Assembly (NCBI GenBank): GCA_964036315.1
Contig: OZ038500.1
Location: 56,211,727-56,275,726 of the forward strand
Length of the DNA: 64,000 nucleotides
Direction of reading: 5' to 3'
Source of the DNA: Acanthosepion esculentum
Taxonomy: Eukaryota > Mollusca > Cephalopoda > Sepiida > Sepiidae
Shown: in pieces, positions 1 to 11,394 of the stretch
Layout: every line of letters begins with the position of its first letter
Numbering within the stretch: position 1 is the stretch's first letter
Made by a program: the position numbers and the translations under genes
The notes under the pieces: model-generated
Databases searched by the model: none
What the model was told of the DNA's origin: nothing
The model's input: only the letters and a program-made list of their open reading frames with translations

Positions 1-3000
1 AGGAAGAGTCAGAAGGAAAAGAAGTGAAAAGAAAGAAAGAGAAAAGATTAGAATTAGTGGATGATATACTGGGTGGTTAAAAAGAAGCGGGAGAAAGAAA
101 GGAAAAGACAAGAAAGTGAAGAGATTAGAAATATAGGAAGTGATACCAATATTTTGGAAAGGAAGAGTCAGAAAGAAAAGAAGTGAAAAGAAAGAAAGAG
201 AAAAGATTAGAATTAGTGGATGATATACTGGGTGGTTAAAAAGAAGCGGGAGAAAGAAAGGAAAAGACAAGAAAGTGAAGAGATTAGAAATATAGGAAGT
301 GATACCAATATTTTGGAAAGGAAGAGTCAGAAAGAAAAGAAGTGAAAAGAAAGAAAGAGAAAATATTAGAATTAGTGGATGATATACTGGGTGGTTAAAA
401 AGAAGCGGGAGAAAGAAAGGAAAAGACAAGAAAGAGAAGAGATTAGAAATATAGGAAGTGATACCAATATTTTGGAAAGGAAGAGTCAGAAAGAAAAGAA
501 GTGAAAAGAAAGAAAGAGAAAATATTAGAATTAGTGGATGATATACTGGGTGGTTAAAAAGAAGCGGGAGAAAGAAAGGAAAAGACAAGAAAGAGAAGAG
601 ATTAGAAATATAGGAAGTGATACCAATATTTTGGAAAGGAAGAGTCAGAAAGAAAAGAAGTGAAAAGAAAGAAAGAGAAAAGATTAGAATTAGTGGATGA
701 TATACTGGGTGGTTAAAAAGAAGCGGGAGAAAGAAAGGAAAAGACAAGAAAGAGAAGAGATTAGAAATATAGGAAGTGATACCAAAATTTTGGAAAGGAA
801 GAGTCAGAAAGAAAAGAAGTGAAAAGAAGGAAAGAGAAAAGATTAGAATTAGTGGATGATATACTGGGTGGTTAAAAAGAAGCGGGAGAAAGAAAGGAAA
901 AGACAAGAAAGAGAAGAGATTAGAAATATAGGAAGTGATACCAATATTTTGGAAAGGAAGAGTCAGAAAGAAAAGAAGTGAAAAGAAAGAAAGAGAAAAG
1001 ATTAGAATTAGTGGATGATATACTGGGTGGTTAAAAAGAAGCGGGAGAAAGAAAGGAAAAGACAAGAAAGAGAAGAGATTAGAAATATAGGAAGTGACAC
1101 CAATATTTTGGAAAGGAAGAGTCAGAAGGAAAAGAAGTGAAAAGAAAGAAAGAGAAAAGATTAGAATTAGTGGATGATATACTGGGTGGTTAAAAAGAAG
1201 CGGGAGAAAGAAAGGAAAAGACAAGAAAGTGAAGAGATTAGAAATATAGGAAGTGATACCAATATTTTGGAAAGGAAGAGTCAGAAAGAAAAGAAGTGAA
1301 AAGAAAGAAAGAGAAAAGATTAGAATTAGTGGATGATATACTGGGTGGTTAAAAAGAAGCGGGAGAAAGAAAGGAAAAGAAAAGAAAGTGAAGAGATTAG
1401 AAATATAGGAAGTGATACCAATATTTTCGAAAGGAAGAGTCAGAAAGAAAAGAAGTGAAAAGAAAGAAAGAGAAAATATTAGAATTAGTGGATGATATAC
1501 TGGGTGGTTAAAAAGAAGCGGGAGAAAGAAAGGAAAAGACAAGAAAGAGAAGAGATTAGAAATATAGGAAGTGATACCAATATTTTGGAAAGGAAGAGTC
1601 AGAAAGAAAAGAAGTGAAAAGAAAGAAAGAGAAAAGATTAGAATTAGTGGATGATATACTGGGTGGTTAAAAAGAAGCGGGAGAAAGAAAGGAAAAGACA
1701 AGAAAGAGAAGAGATTAGAAATATAGGAAGTGATACCAATATTTTGGAAAGGAAGAGTCAGAAAGAAAAGAAGTGAAAAGAAAGAAAGAGAAAATATTAG
1801 AATTAGTGGATGATATACTGGGTGGTTAAAAAGAAGCGGGAGAAAGAAAGGAAAAGACAAGAAAGAGAAGAGATTAGAAATATAGGAAGTGATACCAATA
1901 TTTTGGAAAGGAAGAGTCAGAAAGAAAAGAAGTGAAAAGAAAGAAAGAGAAAATATTAGAATTAGTGGATGATATACTCGGTGGTTAAAAAGAAGCGGGA
2001 GAAAGAAAGGAAAAGACAAGAAAGAGAAGAGATTAGAAATATAGGAAGTGATACCAATATTTTGTAAAGGAAGAGTCAGAAAGAAAAGAAGTGAAAAGAA
2101 AGAAAGAGAAAAGATTAGAATTAGTGGATGATATACTGGGTGGTTAAAAAGAAGCGGGAGAAAGAAAGGAAAAGACAAGAAAGAGAAGAGATTAGAAATA
2201 TAGGAAGTGATACCAATATTTTGGAAAGGAAGAGTCAGAAAGAAAAGAAGTGAAAAGAAAGAAAGAGAAAAGATTAGAATTAGTGGATGATATACTGGGT
2301 GGTTAAAAAGAAGCGGGAGAAAGAAAGGAAAAGACAAGAAAGAGAAGAGATTAGAAATATAGGAAGTGATACCAATATTTTGGAAAGGAAGAGTCAGAAA
2401 GTAAAGAAGTGAAAAGAAAGAAAGAGAAAAGATTAGAATTAGTGGATGATATACTGGGTGGTTAAAAAGAAGCGGGAGAAAGAAAGGAAAAGACAAGAAA
2501 GAGAAGAGATTAGGAATATAGGAAGTGACACCAATATTTTGGAAAGGAAGAGTCAGAAAGAAAAGAAGTGAAAAGAAAGAAAGAGAAAAGATTAGAATTA
2601 GTGGATGATATACTGGGTGGTTAAAAAGAAGCGGGAGAAAGAAAGGAAAAGACAAGAAAGTGAAGAGATTAGAAATATAGGAAGTGATACCAATATTTTG
2701 GAAAGGAAGAGTCAGAAAGAAAAGAAGTGAAAAGAAAGAAAGAGAAAAGATTAGAATTAGTGGATGATATACTGGGTGGTTAAAAAGAAGCGGGAGAAAG
2801 AAAGGAAAAGACAAGAAAGTGAAGAGATTAGAAATATAGGAAGTGACACCAATATTTTGGAAAGGAAGAGTCAGAAAGAAAAGAAGTGAAAAGAAAGAAA
2901 GAGAAAAGATTAGAATTAGTGGATGATATACTGGGTGGTTAAAAAGAAGCGGGAGAAAGAAAGGAAAAGACAAGAAAGTGAAGAGATTAGAAATATAGGA

Positions 3001-3976
3001 AGTGACACCAATATTTTGGAAAGGAAGAGTCAGAAAGAAAAGAAGTGAAAAGAAAGAAAGAGAAAAGATTAGAATTAGTGGATGATATACTGGGTGGTTA
3101 AAAAGAAGCGGGAGAAAGAAAGGAAAAGACAAGAAAGAGAACAGATTAGAAATATAGGAAGTGACACCAATATTTTGGAAAGGAAGAGTCAGAAAGAAAA
3201 GAAGTGAAAAGAAAGAAAGAGAAAAGATTAGAATTAGTGGATGATATACTGGGTGGTTAAAAAGAAGCGGGAGAAAGAAAGGAAAAGACAAGAAAGAGAA
3301 CAGATTAGAAATATAGGAAGTGACACCAATATTTTGGAAAGGAAGAGTCAGAAAGAAAAGAAGTGAAAAGAAAGAAAGAGAAAAGATTAGAATTAGTGGA
3401 TGATATACTGGGTGGTTAAAAAGAAGCGGGAGAAAGAAAGGAAAAGACAAGAAAGTGAAGAGATTAGAAATATAGGAAGTGACACCAATATTTTGGAAAG
3501 GAAGAGTCAGAAAGAAAAGAAGTGAAAAGAAAGAAAGAGAAAAGATTAGAATTAGTGGATGATATACTGGGTGGTTAAAAAGAAGCGGGAGAAAGAAAGG
3601 AAAAGACAAGAAAGTGAAGAGATTAGAAATATAGGAAGTGACACCAATATTTTGGAAAGAAAGAGTCAGAAAGAAAAGAAGTGAAAAGAAAGAAAGAGAA
3701 AAGATTAGAATTAGTGGATGATATACTGGGTGGTTAAAAAGAAGCGGGAGAAAGAAAGGAAAAGACAAGAAAGTGAAGAGATTAGAAATATAGGAAGTGA
3801 CACCAATATTTTGGAAAGGAAGAGTCAGAAAGAAAAGAAGTGAAAAGAAAGAAAGAGAAAAGATTAGAATTAGTGGATTATATACTGGGTGGTTAAAAAG
3901 AAGCGGGAGAAAGAAAGGAAAAGACAAGAAAATGAAGAGATTAGAAATATAGGAAGTGACACCAGGAGTTTGGAAA
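1..3976. repeat. 159-bp purine-strand satellite, 25 tandem copies
   Basis: The anchor GGAAGAGTCAG recurs at 2, 161, 320 and on to 3818, exactly 159 bp apart with no indel over 24 periods. The top strand is nearly all A and G except for a fixed core, GTGGATGATATACTGGGTGG. Copies 1-24 differ only by single bases. Copy 25 (3818-3976) is diverged, so the right array edge lies here, while the left edge is outside the window. The unit is a multiple of three but all frames carry stops, so it is not coding. Confidence 0.97.
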
Positions 3977-4420
3977 TCAAATGGCAGAAAGAAAATAAAA
4001 TAAAAGAAAGAGAATATATTAGAAGTAGAGGAAGATATACCGGGAGGTTTGAAAGGAAGAGAAAGAAAGAAAGGAAAAGACAAGAGAGAGAAGAGATTAG
4101 AAATATAGAAAGAGATAGAAGGATGGAAATAACGAGCGATAAAAAAAGGAAAAATCTCGAAAAGAAAGAGAATAGATTATCAATATAGGAAGATTATAAA
4201 TATAGGAAGTTGAAAGGGAGTGATAGAAATAAAAGAAAAGAAAAGAAAAAGAAAGAGATAACAATATAAGAGGAGATACAAAGAGTTTGGAAAGGAAGAC
4301 GCACAAGAAAAAATAGAAAAGAAAGAAAAGTGATTAGAAATATAGTAAAAAATACCAGGAGGTTGGAAATAAAGAGAGAGAAAGTCAAGAAAGGAAAGTA
4401 AGGAGATTAGAAATAGAGAA
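3977..4420. repeat. Degenerate purine-rich repeat, array edge
   Basis: Continues the GAAAG-rich composition of the 159-bp array and keeps the sub-motif GAAGAGATTAGAAATATAG, but no fixed period is visible. It reads as decayed satellite between two tandem arrays. Confidence 0.7.
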
Positions 4421-5095
4421 AGAGACATCTAGAATATCGAAAAGGAAGTGACAGAAAGAAAAGAAATGTAAAGAAAAGAAAAGAAAAGAAAGAGAAAAAT
4501 AGAACAATTTGAAGTGTTATCGGGAAGTTGGAAAGGAAGAGGCAGAAAGAAATGATTAGAAAAGAGAGAGAAGAGATTAGAAATATAGAAAGAGATATCT
4601 AGAATATCGAAAAGGAAGTGACAGAAAGAAAAGAAATGTAAAGAAAAGAAAAGAAAAGAAAGAGAAAAATAGAACAATTTGAAGTGTTATCGGGAAGTTG
4701 GAAAGGAAGAGGCAGAAAGAAATGATTAGAAAAGAGAGAGAAGAGATTAGAAATATAGAAAGAGATATCTAGAATATCGAAAAGGAAGTGACAGAAAGAA
4801 AAGAAATGTAAAGAAAAGAAAAGAAAAGAAAGAGAAAAATAGAACAATTTGAAGTGTTATCGGGAAGTTGGAAAGGAAGAGGCAGAAAGAAATGATTAGA
4901 AAAGAGAGAGAAGAGATTAGAAATATAGAAAGAGATATCTAGAATATCGAAACGGAAGTGACAGAAAGAAAAGAGATGTAAAGAAAAGAAAGAGAAAAAT
5001 AGAACAATTTGAAGTGTTATCGGGAAGTTGGAAAGGAAGAGGCAGAAAGAAATGATCAGAAAAGAGAGAGAAGAGATTAGAAATATAGAAAGAGA
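4421..5095. repeat. 170-bp purine-rich tandem repeat, 4 copies
   Basis: The anchor AGAATATCGA occurs at 4431, 4601, 4771 and 4941, 170 bp apart. The fourth unit is about 10 bp short, lacking one AAGAAAAGAA step. It shares GAAGAGATTAGAAATATAG with the 159-bp unit, so the two arrays probably have a common origin. The long Phe/Ser/Leu-rich open frames on the other strand are by-products of the polypyrimidine strand. Confidence 0.93.
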
Positions 5096-5620
5096 TACCA
5101 TAAGGTTGAAAAAGAAGAGAGAAAAAGAAAAGAAAAGAAAGAGAAGTTAGAAATATAGGTTGAGATACTAGTAGTTTGGAAAGAAAGAGATGTAAAGAAA
5201 AGAAAAGAAAAGAAAAAAAGAAAAGAAAGAGATTAAAAATATAGGAAGTGGTGGTTGGAAAGGTAGGTTGAGAAAGAAAAGAAACGAAAAGAAACGAAAG
5301 ATATTAGAAATATACGGAGTGATACCATGATGTTGGAAGAGATGTCAGAAAGTTGGAAATGATGAGAGAGAAAGAAAAAAAAACAAAAGTGAAGAGATTA
5401 GAATATAAGAAAAGATACCAGGAGTTTGCAAAGAAAGAACGAGAAAGAATAGAAAATAAAGAAAGAGAAAACATTAGAAAAGAATAGAAAATTACAGAGA
5501 GAGGAGAGTTTAGAAATATAGGACTAGATTCCAGGAGTTTTGAAATGAAGAAAGTCTCAAGAAAGGAAAAGAAAAGAAAGAGAAGAGATTAGAAATATGG
5601 ACAGAGATACCAGTACGTTG

Positions 5621-5666
<46 letters not shown>

Positions 5667-6225
5667 GAAAAGAAAGAGAAGAAAAGAAAAGAAGAAAAGA
5701 AAGAGAAAATAATGGAAATATAGGAAGAGATACCAGGAGTTTAGATAGTAAGAAATATAAAGAAAAGAAAGGAAAAGGAAAAAAAAGGTGTGTGATTAGA
5801 AATATAGGAAAAAATACCATGAGTTTGGAAAGAAAAAAAAACCGTAAAAGTGACAATAGGAAAGTTTTCGTGACGAAAAAGAAAAGAATGAAAGCATGAA
5901 ATAAATAAAGAAATGAGTTTATGTGAAATGACGATGGAAACGAAGAGACAGACAGAAAAGAACGGAAAAGAAGGGAAGAAAGAAAAACACGAGATTTAAA
6001 TGTAAACGAGATGTTGTTAAGAAGTAAAGAAAGAAAAATAGGTTATAAATGTAGACAGGGATACCATGATGTTGGAAATAGTCGAAGCAAAGAAATAAGG
6101 AGAAATATCAGACGAGACGCCCTTGAGAAGGAGACGAAGAGGCATTAGTAAACGAAAGAGATTATAAATGTAAAATAGAATCCTTAAGAAGTAAACATAA
6201 AGGAAGGAAAGAAAGAATGTCTTCT
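5096..6225. repeat. Degenerate purine-rich DNA with a (GA)n run
   Basis: GAAAG-type sequence with irregular copies of ATTAGAAATATAG and GATACCAGGAGTTTGGAA, decaying toward the right. A perfect (GA)n run lies at about 5629-5662. No gene is visible. Purine strand bias ends near 6200. Confidence 0.7.
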
Positions 6226-6581
6226 CATGTCTCCTCAGGTTTCCATTTGCGATTTTTCTTCTGGAAGGTGTTTGCCTTGTCTAAAATGCTTAATCTCATT
6301 TATTATTTCTGAAACTTTTGCCCGTTATTCTCAGACTGGAAAGACATTAGATCCTTCAATTCTTACGCAAATCTCTGTCCATTAAAATCAATAAAAGAAA
6401 AAAACAATAAACTTTACTAAAAGCCTTTCTGTTATTTAAATCCGAAGCTTCTCTACGGTATTGGTTATTTTCCTTTACTGGGTGAGAAATCCTAGGAACT
6501 TTCAATATATGTTAAAAAGCATACAGTTTACAAAGTGCATTTAAAAAATATACTCGATTTATTATACGTTTTGTATACTTG

Positions 6582-6584
<3 letters not shown>
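6226..6584. other. Unassigned AT-rich sequence
   Basis: Ordinary AT-rich DNA with no open frame, repeat unit or motif that I recognise. Confidence 0.5.

Positions 6585-6643
<59 letters not shown>
6585..6643. repeat. (TA)n microsatellite
   Basis: Uninterrupted TA dinucleotides next to the left arm of the foldback element at 6700-7345. Confidence 0.97.
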
Positions 6644-6646
<3 letters not shown>

Positions 6647-6699
6647 GTGTATTTAGGCAGCATGTTTCATTAAATAATATAGTCAAGTTTTGCCTATTT

Positions 6700-7345
6700 A
6701 TTTTATTTAAATTCTTAATAACATTATCATTAAATGACGAACGAAAATCACCATATTGATACATATTTTTTAATCCTATCTAAGCTTTCGGATTACATAA
6801 TCCATTATCAAAGATGACAGTTACATTACAATATATTAAACAATACATGGACAAACCAATAGTAATAATCTGTTTTTGTTTACATGGAAGATTTACAAGT
6901 AACGACAGAATCGTGCATACGAGACGCTGGACACGAAAATTGCACCGCAGCTCATGACGTCATGCATGACCACGCGAGAGCGAAAACAAGAAGTATTAAG
7001 TATGGGAAGAATTTAAGAATATTTGTGGACATTTAACCTGAACAAAATAAACTATGAAATCTCCACCAATATACTTAAATGCCTATAATTTATAACAGAA
7101 GCCAATGGATTATGCCAACGGATTCCCATACTTAATACACGTTTGTCGTTGCTTGGAAATCTTCCATGGAAACAAAAACAGACTATCATTATGGTTTTGT
7201 CCGTTTATTGTTTAATATATTGTAATGTAATTGTCATCTTTGATAATTGCTTATGTAAGCCGAAAGCTTAGATAGGATTAAAAAAATATGTATCAACATT
7301 GTGATTTTCTTTCTTCTTTTAATGATAATATTAAGCTTATCAGAT
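6700..7345. mobile_element. Foldback element with inverted arms, bounded by TA arrays
   Basis: The left arm (about 6700-7010) and right arm (about 7120-7345) are reverse complements. Both contain TTAATCCTATCTAAGCTTTC (6771 as written, inverse at 7262), the block around ATTACAATATATTAAACAAT, and an inner block reading TATTAAGTATGGGAA. The left arm has an extra ~75 bp (about 6915-6990). No open frame is present, so this is probably a non-autonomous foldback or MITE-like element. Each outer end runs into a (TA)n array. Confidence 0.8.
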
Positions 7346-7363
7346 GATATGAAAAGAATTTAC

Positions 7364-7439
<76 letters not shown>
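7364..7439. repeat. (TA)n microsatellite
   Basis: Perfect TA repeat at the outer edge of the right foldback arm. Confidence 0.97.
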
Positions 7440-7441
<2 letters not shown>

Positions 7442-7779
7442 AACGAAGAGCTCGATACAGCGAAGAAGTCTGTGAGAAATCTAATATTTTTGTTATTTTG
7501 ATTTATATATCTACATTAAGTATACGTTCATTTATGCCATATATACATGTTTATAGCATTTACATTATGATCATGACTACTGGTAGTTACTATAGATACT
7601 AACAAGTATGTTACGAATAGTGTCCGGTAGGTCTCCATAAATATTTAAATGAGATCTAATTCAGCTATGGTCAGAAAGATGCAAAATGAGTCTGCATGTC
7701 AAACATGTAGCGTGGACTATATAATTATTAACGAATTATGATTGATCAGGAATACAATTCCTTAATGGGCATTTAAACA

Positions 7780-7782
<3 letters not shown>

Positions 7783-7848
<66 letters not shown>
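7783..7848. repeat. (TA)n microsatellite
   Basis: Perfect TA repeat. The 340 bp to its left (7440-7782) hold nothing I recognise. Confidence 0.97.
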
Positions 7849-7849
<1 letters not shown>

Positions 7850-8065
7850 CCCTGCTCAAAATCTTAAGACCAGATACAAAAGGGTTAAAAAACATAAAAT
7901 AGTGTTACTTTAATCGAAATATATTTGCGAAACATTTACATTTAATTAAAAAATGTAGTTTATCAACAAACAAGTGAACATTTTAAGTTTTTAATTGATT
8001 AATTTAAACAAACATTGAAAACAGGATTTTTTGGTTGGTCATAAAGATAAGACCATGTAAATAAA
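7849..8065 (+). mobile_element. Possible Tc1/mariner-type terminal sequence
   Basis: Directly after the TA array the sequence begins CCCCCTGCTCAAAATCTTAAG, followed by an AT-rich leader. A related AAGATAAGACC-type block lies at about 8045. A C-run followed by a CAAAATNTTAAGACC-like stretch at a TA dinucleotide resembles Tc1-like element ends. No transposase or opposite terminus is seen, so the call is weak. Confidence 0.3.
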
Positions 8066-8074
8066 AATAGAAAA

Positions 8075-8079
8075 TACTC

Positions 8080-8112
<33 letters not shown>

Positions 8113-8133
8113 ATATATGTATATATATATATT
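8075..8133. repeat. (CTAT)n then (TA)n microsatellite
   Basis: Perfect CTAT tetranucleotides followed by short TA repeats. Confidence 0.95.
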
Positions 8134-8139
8134 AATCTC

Positions 8140-8990
8140 TTCACCCTAGGTGAGGCGGGAGTTCCACTAGCACGCAGGGGGTTACTACAGAGAGTGAAAG
8201 TGAGAGAAAAGACTGGGCATAGGGGGAATTGAGGAAAGGATAAAAGATGAACAGGGTTCTAGTTAACAGAAGATGGTGGTTGACATTGCATTTCAATTTC
8301 TGAATATCGCGCTTACCAGGGAACCAAGTAAAAGGAAAGGAGTTTCACAGTCGGGAAGTGCGAGAAAATAAACTGTTGGAGTAGAAATGATGGTTCATTT
8401 AAATATTTTAAAGTAAAACGGTGCGTCTTAGATGCCAATCTAGTAGCACGCTTAAATTCATGTAGTCGAGGCACCAAGGAAAATATTTGAAGGAAAGACA
8501 GCGGGAAGCCACATCAAGTCTGTGAGAAAGTGACTGAAGTCGAGATGCCAGGTCAGGATCAATTACATTGCAGATTCTTCTTTGGATTTTGTCGAGAACC
8601 TCAAGATGAACAGCAGGGGCAACAGACCAAATATTGCAACATTATTTAATGCACGGGCAATTGGTAGATTTGTATATGTGTAAGATGGACTCTGACAAGA
8701 AAAAACTTCTAGCACAACACAGTGATCCATCATTCCTTGCAGTAGATTCAGCTATTGATTCAATGTAGTTTTTTCACCTCAAGTCAGTCGAAAACGTGAG
8801 GCCAAGAAGACGAAGTGAGACGCTCTCCCGGAGTCGAGCATCAACCATCCTGATGGTGGACAGGGAAGTTTCTCTGTGGTAATTAAATGAGAATTTAAGG
8901 GATTTATCCTTGAGCCTACGTTGTTTGTCATCTTCAGCAACAACCATCTCGATGTCATCAGTTCCCACCTACGTATTTTTTTTAAAGCTT
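8140..8990 (-). pseudogene. Non-LTR retrotransposon (LINE-A) RT C-terminal fragment
   Basis: Read on the minus strand, this is the 3' part of a LINE reverse transcriptase ORF and its 3' UTR. Near 8800-8840 it encodes SLRLLGLTFSTDL. Near 8520-8640 it encodes DKIQRRICNVIDPDLASRL and then LQSLSHRLDVASRC, the region after the RT domain typical of Jockey-like mobile-element proteins. The reading frame is broken and incomplete. The 3' UTR reaches a terminal element near 8140-8170 matching the one at 14403-14434. The protein would have copied element RNA into DNA at a nick. This copy is dead. Confidence 0.8.
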
Positions 8991-8999
8991 ATCAACCCA

Positions 9000-9195
9000 A
9001 GCAAGGATCGAAGCAACTAGCATACAAAGGGTTACAGAAGGTTTGGAGGAAGAGCAGATAGGAGTGGTAAAGGAGAGGATGCGGAGAAAGATAGTGGATC
9101 GATCAAGGCAAGGGGGTTACAGAAGATTTGGAGCGAGAGCAGATAGGAATGAAAGGTGAAAGGATGTGGAGAAGGGAAGTGGAGAGATCAAGGCA
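9000..9195 (-). repeat. ~82-bp tandem duplication in a LINE-A 3' UTR
   Basis: Two adjacent copies of a segment starting GGGTTACAGAAG and ending GATCAAGGCA (9029-9110 and 9111-9195), within the 3' flank of the LINE-A fragment to the right. Confidence 0.75.
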
Positions 9196-9590
9196 GCTGG
9201 AGATGTCGATTGACGTTACACTTAAATAGTTGGAGATTGTATTTGTCAGGGAAACAGGAATAAGGAAGGGGGTTCCACAGGCGAGATGTGCGAGACATGA
9301 AGCTATTGGAGTAGAAGAGACGTCTACATCTAACAGTTTCAACGATGAAGGGGTGGGAACGGGATGCCAGCCTCGTAGGACGTTTAAATTCATGAGGCCT
9401 AGGAACCAGCGAAAGCAGCTCATCGGAGCAATTACCGTGAAAGTATTTTATGCTGATGACATAATTACTTAATCCTGTCTTCATAATGATTTCAATAGAT
9501 ATGTCAAAGTAAAATCTGACAGATGCCCTCGAAAATGACCTCTGGCCTGTTATTAACTGGGACAAGAAATGGGTTGTAAATTTGAACGTT
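9188..9590 (-). pseudogene. LINE-A RT C-terminus, second fragment
   Basis: On the minus strand a 125-codon frame (to about 9188) carries the family's tail: SLVPRPHEFKRPTRLASRSH, then SFMSRTSRLWNPLPYSCFP, then YNLQLFKCNVNRHL. This is the conserved end of a Jockey-like LINE ORF2. The upstream catalytic RT domain is missing. It starts back-to-back with a plus-strand fragment of the same family at about 9600, implying two independent insertions or an inversion. Confidence 0.85.
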
Positions 9591-9609
9591 TCTCAAAAAC
9601 GAAACTGCT

Positions 9610-10250
9610 ATCTTCTAATCAACATGCAGAGACATTTTCACCTTCATGACTGATGCTAAACCCCCAGGAGAGCAACTCATTGCGCCTTCTTGGTCTCACC
9701 TTTTCTACTGACGTGAAGTGGAGTGATCATGTTGAATCATTTGCTAGGACTGCTTCTAAGAACATTGGTTAACTGTGTCGTGCCAGGCATTTTTCTCTCG
9801 TCAGAAACCATCTTGCACATTTATATATCTGTCATTCGGTCATCCATTGGATATTGTTGCCATATCTGGTCAGGTTCTCCGTCTATATCCCTCGACAATA
9901 TCGACAAAATCCAAATAATCGTCTGTAATATTACCGATCCTGACCTGGCATATCGACTTCAGTCACTGTCCCACCTGTAGTGACGTGGCTTCCCTCTGTC
10001 TTTTCTTTATTTTCATAGTTTTTTCTTTCTTTTTCTGATGTGTTCTCTTCCTTGGCACCGGTTGAATTTAAGCCTGCTACTTGAACTAGGTCTAATTACT
10101 TTACTGTTGCTATAGCTAGATGTAACCGTAAGTGCGCCAGAAATCGGTGTTCAAGACGTACTTCAAATGAATGAAAATCTCTCTTTCTCATTTCCACCTA
10201 GATATGTGATGGGATGGCAGGTGCTCATTTGTACAGTACAACTAGGTTAT
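9610..10250 (+). pseudogene. LINE-A RT C-terminal fragment, plus strand
   Basis: The plus strand encodes NSLRLLGLTFSTDVKWSDHV, then SVIRSSIGYCCHIWSG, then a DNIDKIQ block and DPDLAYRLQSLSHL, matching the fragments on the other strand at 8140-9590. Frame changes and stops occur at about 9770 and 9980. Beyond 10000 the tail is recognisable only in pieces, for example EFKPAT at about 10065. The RT catalytic motifs lie upstream and are absent. Confidence 0.8.
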
Positions 10251-10251
10251 G

Positions 10252-10770
10252 ATCCCTTCTCCCTTGCCATTGACTTCGGTCTAGATAGCACTCCACCCAG
10301 CGATGCTGTGCCATCATCTCGCTGAGTGCACCCATATCTATGGAGCCCAGTTCACCCCATTGTGGTAGGTGTCAGTTGACGCCACAAGAAGGCACATGCA
10401 TGCATTGACAACTTTTTAATTTTGCTGAATATATATTCTCCACTTTCATCATACAATCCTCATTGGCGAGCAAGTTTAGTCGTCGACGACCGTTCATGCA
10501 AAGGGTATTATTGGCTCACGTGGTACGAGGAGGTCAAGGTAGCATGTCTTCCCCTGTGTTTGGGTTTGAATTCAGGTTTCCATCACCTAAAATATCTGTC
10601 CTACTAAGGCTAAAGAACATAGTTTACATTATTGTACACGTGTCTTTGAATTCAGTTTTCCCTTCCCGACACCAGGTGTCAGGACGCTCTATAGTTAATA
10701 GACTGGATAAATTCATTTTTCTGAAAAACGGTTTTAACATTTATAAAGAGTTCATAAATTTCAATTTACG
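10252..10770. other. Unassigned sequence
   Basis: Mixed-composition DNA of no family I can name. Two short open frames on the plus strand (10422-10607, 10463-10780) overlap out of phase and show no domain. Confidence 0.4.
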
Positions 10771-10774
10771 AAAG

Positions 10775-11210
10775 CACTAGTTTCTCGGTCAGTGATCGAG
10801 GAATGCTTCCTTATAAAGAAAACGGCTAATATTACCGTTAGCAATAGAGATGAGAGAAACAAGATATTACAGTTTGATCCTATTCCGATGGTCAATGAGT
10901 GAAGTATAGTGTAGCACTGGCTGATCGGTCAGTGAATATCGAATGTTGCCTTATAAGGAAACGCTAATAATGCCATTAGCATTCGAGATTAGGAGAACAG
11001 ATTCTGCACTCCGATCTCGTCGTGCTGGCCAAGGAATGAACAAAATCGTAAATTATATAGCAATGGCTACACGGTCAATTAATATCGAATTATGACTTAT
11101 AAGGAGATGGCTAATATTACCATTAGAGATGAGAACAGATATTACGCGACGGTCAGGGAGGGAAAAAATGCGTAACTTGAGTAGTAAAACTGGCTATTTG
11201 TTTAATGACC
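10775..11210. repeat. Degenerate ~145-bp tandem repeat, 3 copies
   Basis: The block CGGTCA, CTTATAAGGA, GGCTAATATTACC, ATTAG recurs starting near 10787, 10926 and 11073 (spacings about 139 and 147 bp). Copies are heavily diverged. The array ends just before a hammerhead-like motif at 11240. Confidence 0.7.
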
Positions 11211-11239
11211 TTACACACAGTTTTGCCGTTCATTCTGAC

Positions 11240-11280
11240 CTGAAGAAGCCGAAACCAACAAACTTTCGGTGAAACGCGTC
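11240..11280 (+). ncRNA. Hammerhead-ribozyme-like core motif
   Basis: CTGAAGA (11240-11246), one extra A, then a 7-bp stem II including one G-T wobble, GCCGAAA with TTTCGGT. GAAA follows at 11271, then ACGCGT, a palindrome able to form an intermolecular stem III, and C as the cleavage base. Hammerheads of this dimer type are known from Penelope-like elements. The extra A after CTGANGA and the absence of a clear stem I are against activity, so this is a motif call only. Confidence 0.45.
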
Positions 11281-11394
11281 TTTCATCGCTTTTCTACTTT
11301 ATCTCATCATCTCTACTTTTGTCTCGGATGCTATAAGGTGCCCACTACAAAAGTGGTAAATTCAGAAAGAAATTTATTTAATTATCATGATTCA

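Noticed and set aside
4097..5101. Long minus-strand Phe/Leu/Ser-rich open frames
   Set aside because: They are the polypyrimidine complement of a purine satellite, repeat with its 170-bp period and have no domain or start context.
9103..9423. 106-codon minus-strand frame overlapping the LINE-A tail
   Set aside because: Shadow of the frame at 9188-9565, which carries the recognisable LINE residues.
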